DNA from: Saccoglossus kowalevskii
Taxonomy: Eukaryota > Hemichordata > Enteropneusta > Harrimaniidae
Assembly: GCF_000003605.2 (NCBI RefSeq)
Contig: NW_003134371.1
Coordinates: forward strand, 6,179 to 26,773
Direction: 5' to 3'
DNA: 20,595 bases
Shown piece after piece: positions 9,031 through 19,000 of the stretch (position 1 is the stretch's first letter; each line of letters begins with the position of its first letter). Under the pieces are notes generated by a model. That model was not told the origin of the DNA. It made no database searches and was given only the letters and a program-made list of their open reading frames with translations. The position numbers and the translations under genes were made by a program.

Positions 9031-9065
9031 GTGACGTCACAGAAGCTTTCGTCACTAGAGGGCGC
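9031..9065. promoter_or_regulatory. CRE palindrome plus CTCF-like motif
   Basis: GTGACGTCAC at 9031-9040 is a perfect CRE-type palindrome. Twelve bases later TCACTAGAGGGCGC (9052-9065) closely matches the animal CTCF core consensus. Binding is not shown by sequence alone. Confidence 0.35.
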
Positions 9066-9203
9066 GACTTATTAGAGCCTGCCATTATATATGTATGAAT
9101 GTGTTCCGGGCATGCATCTGAAATCAGTGTATGTAAATACCATCTGTTCATCATTTCAATGATTTTATTGAGTGGTAAAACATGTGTTTATGTCATAGGA
9201 TTT

Positions 9204-9269
9204 GCCCACTATTTAATTTTCACACCAAATATTGGTATTGCCCACCATTTCATTTTCACACCAAATATT
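9204..9269 (+). repeat. Two-copy tandem repeat, 36-bp period
   Basis: Copies at 9204-9233 and 9240-9269 share GCCCAC...ATTTTCACACCAAATATT with two mismatches across 30 bases. Confidence 0.85.
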
Positions 9270-9806
9270 CCAATATTTATCTAGTACACACGATACGTGT
9301 CGATGATTGACAGCTATGTCATACATATTGAACTCAAAACAAATTGATCAATACACAGAAAGTGACAACGTCCCAGTTCGTACAATATATAGCTTCCATC
9401 CGTTTAACATTGAATGTCACAATTGTCACACTCTTGTATTACTATCACAGAAACCACATCCATGTCACTGGACATTTAAATGCGTCACTATGTCAGGCAT
9501 CGACCATGTCAAACACAATCATCTGAAAACCAAGGTACCCCAAGTCGTATTCATTCGTGAATCGTTCTCAATCAGTGATTGGAGTAGTTTTGACACCACT
9601 ATTGAGTGCGGACAAACGTTTTGGTATTCAGTCCATGTAGGATTTGTACATTGATCTACGAATCAGAAATCTACCATGGTACCAGTCTGATCCTATGTTG
9701 GTTTTTATTATTCCAGAAAGTATAGTCATTGGTTATTAGGACTAGGATCATAATTCGCTTGTCAAGGGAAGAGGTGTGATTGACTTTCATAACAGTTGAC
9801 AGAAAC

Positions 9807-9820
9807 GGGGGGGGGGGGGG
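9807..9820 (+). repeat. Homopolymer G14
   Basis: An uninterrupted run of 14 G in AT-rich surroundings. Its length is likely to be unstable or miscalled. Confidence 0.95.
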
Positions 9821-11719
9821 ATTTTGTACTTCCGGACTGTGTTCATCTCAGAGATAGAATACGCATTTTTTTACACAGTGTAAGAGTTTGTTCAACCATT
9901 TGGTGCATTTATTGATTTCACAGATAGGACGTTGTTCAAGTTTGTTAGAATTTTACTTATTGAAAATATGCAGGTATTCATTATATCTGTACCAGTGTTT
10001 TGTAGAACTAATAGCTATTAGAACTATGCAGAGTTAAGCTCCCCTTTTCATAGAGTCTTGTAGCACTCAGAGTGTGATTTTAAATGATCCAATCTGTATC
10101 AATACCAAAGATATTCTTTTTATCTTTCCATGCATTTGTTCTTGACATATCTTTCATAAAAATGTAATATGTGTTTCAGTTGATGTATATCTTTGAACAC
10201 AAATAGTTTTTTTTCTCTTCTTGCAAAAATTTTGACCCACTAGCTTTATAGACAGAAAATAGAAAGTATTGATATAAAACCACCAGGGAGTGTACTTTTT
10301 GTTTGACCTCAAAAAGTGTCCATCCTACAAAAACGATTTTATTTTTTAATGAAGTTAAAAAACTCTTGGAGACTTTGTAGTTCGTTTTTTTTCTCTATCC
10401 AATCATAAAAAACACACATCCAAGACGAGAAAATGGTTTGATCCGAGTGTAAATATGTGCGTCAAATGAGGTCAATTTCAGGGCATGGACCTAGAGCATG
10501 TGCAGAACCCAGAAAAGTAGTTTGCGCATGCGAATATTCCCTTCATTACTACAACCAACTGCTATGCCATACTACTGTCCAATTATCAATTTGTATTTTA
10601 TGGTGAGTGTAGTCTAACGCCATGTTTCAGTGGGGCTTAGAGGTGGGGGGTGGGGGGAACTAAAGGAATTAAGTTTTTTATCCGACATTGATCTTTTGAC
10701 GTCGTCCCTTCAACAACACACAATACAATTCGTAAATCAAACATCTGATTCTGTTTTTATTTCAATCATAATTTGTCAATCCACTCCTAGGAAGTACATT
10801 GTCTTTTCCTGAAAGACTTTGGTTACCTAGGTTACATTATCATTACAGTCTTTGGAAAATTCAAGTTCATTAGAAAAACACATTTGGTACTATAATTTGA
10901 TTGGGACAATTCTCAAGAATTAAAAAATATACAGCATTTTCATATTTATAATTACAACAGCAGATTTCAAATAGGCAAACAAATCATACAATTTATTTTA
11001 AATATATACTTAAAAATGTCTTTAGAATTTCACCAGATCCTGTCTTGATATGCATATATACGAATATATAACACAGGTTTCCTTACACCAGGGCTAAACA
11101 AAAAAACAATGTCAAGAAAAAAAATTACATGTACAAATTTTGATTTTTCTTGAGTTTACATAAAGACACTGTACAGTAAGATGATATGCAAGGTTATAAA
11201 ACATAGCCATTAATTTGTGCATACCAGGACATTTTCATCATGTGCATCTCAGGATCTAGACTTTATGTTTTACACAAGTTTCAGGATTCACACTTAAAAA
11301 GTATGGAGAAATGTAATATCTGTCAAGAATGTTATTCAACTTAAAATGACCTAAGCTTAGTGAAAAGACAATCAAGTTGATATTTTGAACAACAAAATGT
11401 TACAACATACAATTACGTGTTCTATTAATTGAAGGAAAGAAATGACAAACCTCAGGCTCACTAAAATCTTGGTAACCTTTTTATTCTTAGTTTTAAAGGC
11501 CAGATATCTTACATCTATTCACAACAAATTCTCATCAAATAATCCATTTACAATTATTATTTCTTACAGTTTATACAGAAACACCATATCTACTTAATAC
11601 TAGAATTCAAACGCTTGGATAAACCATACCCTTGTATAGGGGTGGTAGGGTGTAAATATTCTAAAATATGGTGGGTGACAATCTAAAAAAAAAAGTTATA
11701 TAATACAATATATATCGCT

Positions 11720-12981
11720 GCAATTCTTGTTATTTTTTTTTTATTTATTCACAAATCAAAGCTTGCTCAACAAGACTTTGTTACTAACATGCAAAATACA
11801 GATATTGCTAGAAATGAGTAAATTTGCATACCATTGTGCATTCACTTATGAAATTGCAAGGCACTCCACATACCACTATCAACTGCTAGTCATACTCTTG
11901 CATAGTAATTGTTTGCAATTGGATAATACACCAGATTTCAAAACTATAATTCCTCATTTTGTGACAATTCAATGGGGAATATTAAATAAAAACAAAGTAA
12001 TCACATATTCAACCACCAGAGGGAGAAATTCATTTGACACTTAACACCAAAAATAAAGAAGAGTAATATAATAACAAATATTTCATGTGTTTTTTTAAAT
12101 CTCTACAAAAAAAAAAGTGTCCCCTGAGAGGTGTGATACAGAAAGAAAGGAAGCAAGCTAGTCTGAACAGACTTGGTCAAAGGATTTGCTGAATTAACAG
12201 CATTAACAATTAACAGAACTTGATTAGTTGATCATTGAATTTTGTTAGTAACTTGCATTTTTGGAAAATAAAAAGATTTTACTTGCTGTACCCTTTCACC
12301 TCCGCTATAAATTACATATTCCACAAACTACTGTAATAGCTCTATTAGTAATGTAGGCTCTTATGTAATTGGTATTTTTATGGCTGAAATAGTAATATTT
12401 CAATGACTCAGTATACAACAAACCAGATTTTTGGTTTATATGCCCATCTATTCAGCATGCGCTATTAATACAGTAATTATGCGATTTCAGTAATCTTTAC
12501 AAAAGCAATTTCAAAACTTATCAGTGATGAAAATTCTGTCTATTTGGTCCAAAATTAACCCCAAAGCTAAAAAAAACAGTAAAAAAAAAATAGGTGGAGA
12601 AGTGTTAGGGTGGAAATGGTTAAAGGTTATCTGTAATGAGACAATGTCACAACATCCGAACACAACATGCACAAAGGTTTTCTGTTAAAGTAAAAAAAAA
12701 ATGCTCTGGTAGAAAAAACATAGTGGATTTGATACAAATGTAAACATGCAATGTTGCTAATTTTAAAATTCAGATGAACTGATGATAAAAAGAATGTGAA
12801 AATAAATGAAAAAATATAAGAAGTACTTGATGGGTAGAGGCTTGCCACCCCTATTTTTTAGTTAACTTGGAATGTTCCCATGAGGCATGAAGTAACAGTT
12901 AAACCATTTGACTGTCCACATGGGTAAAGTCAGGTTAAAATGACGAGTAATACTGCCTCGGTATCATGTCTTGAAATGTTG
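11720..12981 (-). other. Probable 3' UTR of the coiled-coil gene
   Basis: AT-rich DNA directly after the stop with no intron signals needed and no open frame of note. The right boundary is fixed by the stop codon, while the left one rests only on the AATAAA pair at 11740-11749. Open frames at 11727-12044 (+) and 12627-12848 (-) look like chance. Confidence 0.45.
11740..11749 (-). terminator. Candidate poly(A) signal of coiled-coil gene (overlapping AATAAA pair)
   Basis: The reverse strand reads AATAAATAAA here, the first canonical signal I find after the stop codon at 12982. It would give a 3' UTR of about 1.24 kb. A run of A follows immediately on that strand, so it could mislead oligo-dT primed evidence. 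Confidence 0.45.
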
Positions 12982-13050
12982 CTACCGCATAGAAGCCGAC
13001 GATAGTTCAGATTGAACTTTGGCATAGGCCCTTTCCAATTTCATTACTTC
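12982..13050 (-). CDS. Coiled-coil gene terminal coding exon
   Basis: Encodes EVMKLERAYAKVQSELSSAS-MR and a TAG stop. Acceptor TTTTTTCTTAG is strong and phase 0 matches the preceding exon's end. The C-terminus is the end of a helix with no tail motif that I recognise. Confidence 0.85.
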   Translation of the reverse strand, partial: EVMKLERAYAKVQSELSSASMR

Positions 13051-16000
13051 CTAAGAAAAAACAATAACAGAAAAGATAAATAGATTAAATAATGAAACCA
13101 TCAAACATTTGGAGATCTTTAACACTGAATAGTTTTAGGAAACAAACAAATTCTTGTATGTAAATATTTTAATAATATAAACAATTTAAATACAGTTTGA
13201 ACTACCACATATCAAATAAACAAAAGATATTATAATTTGACTGAATCAAATATTAATAATCATAGATTTGTCTCTCATTGCCACTCCCAGGGCCTGTCAT
13301 ATTTCATAAATTGGTCTGAACTAAAAAATAGATATAAATACAGGTATATATTTGTACCGTACTTCTAAAACAAATATGTTATAATTTTTTCTAAAGTAAA
13401 CTTATATCTACTACAAAATACCCTCATATGCAGTTTATACCCTCTAAAGAATACATGTATCATGCATATTCACAGAAACAACAACTCCATTTGCATGATG
13501 ACTGATTATTATTTTGTCTATTTTTTTGGCAGGTCTTGCCAGCAAAACAAGGTGTGTGTATAGACACCGGTTAAATGTATCAACCCCGCACCTAGAGCTG
13601 ATTATGACTGTAATGAACAATCAAAGCAAACTGTGTTATTTTAGTAATAAATATTAAATTCAATTAATCAGGATAAGTTATTATCAGTAACTGAACAATT
13701 TTGACAAAACTGACCTTTGTTTGGTGCGTCAAAGCACTTTGTAGTTTGGTTATTTCAGTAATTTTATGATTCAGCAGAGAACTATTTTTTCTTGACTTCT
13801 CCTGTGCTTCTCTTAGTTGTCTTTCCAATGACTTCACTCTATGTTCCAACTGAGACGTAGTGCTACCATCTTCACTCTGAAAAAATAAAACAAAGTTGTA
13901 AGAGAATTATTTCATTCCGTCTATTAGAAGTAAATGCATTTACACAGTAGGTATGACACTGGAATAGAATTCATCAATACAAAATGTCTGTCAGTCGGCC
14001 ATTTTGAAACTGATCTGAAAAACCAAATTCCATACATATTCCATACAGATTCCATATTATGCTCAATGTACATGTATGTACCAAGTATCGATATATCTGT
14101 TTATGCAAAACTAGGATCAAGAGTGAAATAATTTTGATGCATTTTTAACAGTGATATGGCCACCATTCTGCTATCTTGAACTGGAACCTGAAACGCAAGA
14201 ACGTGTATGTGTGTGAAGTTCTAACATTATCGGTTTAGGCATATCCAAGATAAAGGTGCCCAGAAGTCAATTAATAAGTCCCTATTTTCAGAATTTGTAC
14301 AAACAGAAACTAAAATGTTTATTTTGGTTCTAAATTACTAAAAATGAACAAAAATGCACAAAGTGTTGCATTAAAAAAGTATTAACATATCAGCATGACA
14401 CTTTCGACATCAGAGTGTCTACAGTGGCAAATAAACCTTAATCTTGTCAGCCTCAAATACTTTGACATTACCAAATACGGGTAAATCTTTCACCAAAACA
14501 ACTAATTTTGTCTTCTATTGAAGATTCATTTTGTGTAATTGAAACAGGACAGGGCAAAATGATTTATTGATGATTTATTTGAATGTCATTGTGTTTATAT
14601 AGTTCATATGACAAAAAATTAAATACATTTTTGTAACTCAGTACAGTTTTTACAAAAGTATTTAGAATCATTTCATATTTTGAGAATAGGTGATGTGTGT
14701 AAAAATAATATTTAGGATATAGACCTAATTATTTTAGATAAACATGATATTACTGTATGGGGATTACAGAGTTAATTCATGGGACTCTTAGGGCCTTTAT
14801 TCCCAGTTGCTGGGGTTGCCGATGCGGATAATATCTCTACATCATATTTTGTTTGCCATGGGGTTTTTACTGTCGGATGCCCTTCCTGTCGCAAACCACT
14901 GTTATCGGACAAGAGCCTTAGTAGCCTTTGCCTGAAGAGTTTTTTTTCTCCTAGACTAGCTGCCAACCAAGGCTATGAGTCCAGTCAACTTTACTGACAT
15001 ATGTGTAACTAAATTACATGTGTTATAAATAGCATTTGTCACAATTACAAAATTGTATTAAAATAAAACTGAGGTAAACATAAACACTGTTCAGGCTATG
15101 AAAAACAAGTTTACTGCAAAGCCTTTGCAAAAATATTTCAATGTCATAACAGTTATAAATACAACTCAACTCATTGTTCTAGTTTATCTAAACGTTTCCA
15201 TGAATAATTCACTAATCACTTTTTACGCAATGATAGTAACATCATTAGTCAAATACGATGAATAATTAACTTTATGACATCACATGAAAATAACATAATT
15301 GTGTAATATCAAAAATCGTATACAGTACTCTTCCATTAGGATACGTACCATTTCCATACCAGAAGAAGCGAGTGGTGTCAAATCTTCCATGGTACCACTA
15401 TCACTCTGTCCACTCATACTATAACCACTACGACGTAGAGCCATATTTTCTTCCCTGAGATGTTTAACTCTTTCCTGTAGGTGACGCAATAATCTGATAG
15501 TGCTTGTCTCACTGTTTTGTGAAGCTGAACTGCTAAAACTTGCTGAACTTTGATCCTGTAGCAACAAAAAAAGAAGTGGTCAATATGGGAAGGTGAACTT
15601 TTATATAAAGTTGGTGACAATTAAAACAGGTTTGTCTAAAGTAAACAAGTCTTTTATAGTTGTATTGTTTTATCATTTTTATGACATGATATCTATAATA
15701 TTTATAAAATAGAGTAAAAGTCATAGAGAAGTGTCATTAAGAAAAGAACACAAGGATACTTACAGCCCTAGCACGTCGCAAATCTCTTTCAAGTTTTTCT
15801 ATTTGTCTCTGTTGATCAGATAGTTGAGATTTGAACATAGTTTCCATTTTACGAGATGACTCTTTCATTCGCCTTAGTGGAAAACAAAACAAAAGAAATA
15901 TTAAATTGCTGCTAATAATGTAATAGTCACTGTGAATTGAGATCATTCATAAAGCTTTATCAAGATCTCAGGGCTAGTATGTGAATATGTGCAAATAACA

Positions 16001-19000
16001 GGAAATATTTGATGGCACGAATTGTTAAAACATTATCTGAAAACACTGGAAAATGAAATTCAAACAAGCAACCAACTTTCCTGTCCTGAAAACCATTGCA
16101 AATCAGATGTTAAGTACATACTGTATTCACTCCATTAGCAGCACTTACCCTTACGTAAAATAACACATTTTACTGTGGTCATAATAAATACATATCTCAA
16201 TAATTTAGTATACAGCCAAACTGATTTATGTTCTTCAAGTAAAAATGTGCTTTTAATAGAGCAAATACAGAATGTACTTAACATCTAATTTGTACAAATT
16301 TTAATAATAAAATATTTTGATTAGTTTCAAGACTCCAATGAAACTTTAGAAATGATATCAGGAAAAATGTAATATGAATTTCAAGAAAACAACTTCTAAT
16401 AATGCATTGATAATCATTGAGTTTTGTTATCAAAAATGGACAATACGAGTCAGACTATGTCAGTCATCATTGGAGTATAAAGCAAAAATGACATAAAATC
16501 AGATAAATGATGCGAAATAAAGTGGTGGAAATGATTAGATATTCGAACTGAACTCCAGGGAATTTACAAACACAGACCATTAATTATGTACAAAGTACAA
16601 AAAAGAAACCTTGTGGAGGATGAAGATATTTTTTTTTTTTTTTTTTTATTTTATTTAAACAATATTTTTATTTCGTTTCAATAATGGACATACAACACAA
16701 AATATTACATCACATAATGGAAAAATAAAGGAAAAATAAGATATTTTTACCTATTGACTTCTTTGTTGAGTTCTTCTTCAAATTTTCTTGCCATTTTCTG
16801 AGCTGTTTCCTCTTTCCAGTGGTTCATATTACGTGCAATTTCTTTTAACTCGTTGTCTTTACTCATAATTTCACGATGTAGCGTTGAATCATCTTTGCCA
16901 ACCGCTTTCTGTAGTTTATTTAACTCTTCAAGATGTTCCTGTAAATAAGTTTTACAATTATCTTTAATTACAATATCCAATTAAGTAATTTTTCTTTGAT
17001 CTACAATGTATATACCATCTGTACTCTTTCTAAAAAAAAAAGTTTTATAGCAGCTTAAAGCTCAGAATATTATATTCTTGGATCAATAACTAAAAAAATT
17101 TCATCTGAATAATTCAATGATAAAAGTAAAAAATTAACAAAAAAATGAAGAAATAATACCATTTCCATATATTAAACATCCGTACTTATAGTGAAATAGA
17201 AGAAAATAAACTTGATCACATTTATAATATTTTAAAATTGAAAAAAAAGTAAACATTCAATCTATTCTTTCAGCATTTACATTTGTTTATAGGAAACGAC
17301 TACCACAACCACCACCAAACAATAAACACAATTTCACTAAATTATAGAAAACAGGAATTACTTAAAGTGCCTGTGAAATACCCATGTGGATTGTTATATT
17401 TATTGTGTTGTTGCTATGCCCACCTATCCTGAAACAAAGAACTGTTCTGGCTTTCCGACTCAACGTAGTCAATGTAAAAGTGCGTCACGAATCGCCAAAA
17501 TACGAGAGGAGGCCATACTCTTGCGCTATACATGTACTTTATAATACTGCGTCATTTAACGATACTATTAACGATTTATATGTTTGGATCGATGCTTTTT
17601 TTTTGAAACATTGTGTTGCTGGCAGATGCAGCAATGTATATCGTAAAAGTGTGAGAATTTGTGTGTTTACAAATGATCCAAAGGTGTGACATCAGTAGAC
17701 GTAAAATCAATGACATAGACATAGAGATCATGGAGAGTTCCATGGCAATAGATGTCGGCACTTCAACCGATTTCATTGACTACCCTACAAGTGACTGTGA
17801 TTGTGTAGTATGCCACTGATTGCAGAGACCAGCTGTGCTAGAAGGGACATATTTTGTATGAAACTCAACCACATATGATAAACATGAAAATATGTGTTCA
17901 TAATATGTGTCTACACTTCGTTGAAGAACAAGTACATGAGTATCAATTTAGTCACAGACAATGCACTCTGGCCAGCAAGTTCCCGTGCATACGTCACAAG
18001 GGGTATTTGGGTATGCAAATGAGAAGCTAATGAGAAGCCTTGTTTTAAAATACATCAAAATAAAATTGGTGTTGAATTTGAAACCTATTTTTTCACATTA
18101 AAAATATATTTTGTACATAAAACCTAGAAAATAATATTGATGTTCCAATAAATGATTTTGGACAAAAAATAGCAGGCATTTCACAGGCACTTTAATACTA
18201 TGCAACAAACAAACAAACAAATGCACATTTATAAACAAGTAGTTATTTTAAAAATGCTCACTTTAACAAGCCTATCTCGCAGCGCCTCCATTTCACCATT
18301 TTTGCCTCGGTCAAGCTGCACACGGAGACGTTTCAAGTCGGCCTCCTGTGGTGGAATGGAAAGATAAGATGTGCGAAGAAGAAAAGATGAAAAAAGAGAG
18401 CTTAACTTTTGTATTACAGAAATAGTTTAAGAGGGTGGAGCAGTGTATGATGTATGACCACAGTTGCCATCAGTAGATGTCAAGTTTTAAATGCGTTTTA
18501 TATGTCGTATGAAACACATGTCAAACCAGACGCGATGTGACAACTGCAGCATTATCAAACTAGACATTTTGCTTTGTTCTTATGCACCTAGCATAACATA
18601 TACATCGTCTTTACAACGCAGAGCAGCACAGAAATATTTTATTGCACAAAGACAACAGAATATAGATAATCTTAAATCCATTGTTAAGTGACTTAAAGCT
18701 CTGTTGTCCAGTCCAGTGTGCTAAAATGTTTTCATCTCTGAGATTTATTTTAACTTTCTTGTATTCATCTTGGACTGAAGTAATTTTTTCCATCAAAAAA
18801 TTTGGTGCAACATTGTAGTGTATTTTTTTTAAAATTTTTAATTTTGGACACAAATCTGGCTCCAAATATTAAAAAAAAATGCAGCTTCTTTTTTGGTGAA
18901 AACCGGCAAAATTTCAATAATTTCAAAACAACTTCTGAAAGTAATTTTTCTTACTTAGTTACTTATTCCATGTGCCAAGAAGGTTTGAAAACAGATAAAA

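Larger units (their letters stand above)
8500..11719. other. Spacer between convergent genes
   Basis: About 3.2 kb with no convincing gene. It contains the CRE/CTCF-like motif pair at 9031-9065, a two-copy repeat at 9204-9269, an open frame at 9307-9654 of unknown meaning, and a G14 run at 9807-9820. The right part, from about 10800, could still be extended 3' UTR of the minus-strand coiled-coil gene if a later poly(A) site is used. Confidence 0.6.

Noticed and set aside
12013-12025. CCACCAGAGGGAG resembling a CTCF core
   Set aside because: It deviates at the conserved GGC end and lies in the probable 3' UTR; much weaker than the site at 9052.
14772-14997. Overlapping open frames on both strands (64 and 72 codons)
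   Set aside because: The segment matches an interspersed-repeat pattern and has no splice sites in a phase that fits the coiled-coil gene.
17384-17689. 101-codon open frame starting with a hydrophobic stretch
   Set aside because: It lies wholly inside the inverted-repeat element and lacks transposase residues or relatives I know, so chance is likelier.
18611-18865. Minus-strand 84-codon frame with a coil-like stretch (KITSVQDEYKKVKINLRDE)
   Set aside because: It contains charged residues like the neighbouring gene, but the flanking exons already join in phase 0 without it and no acceptor/donor pair fits.
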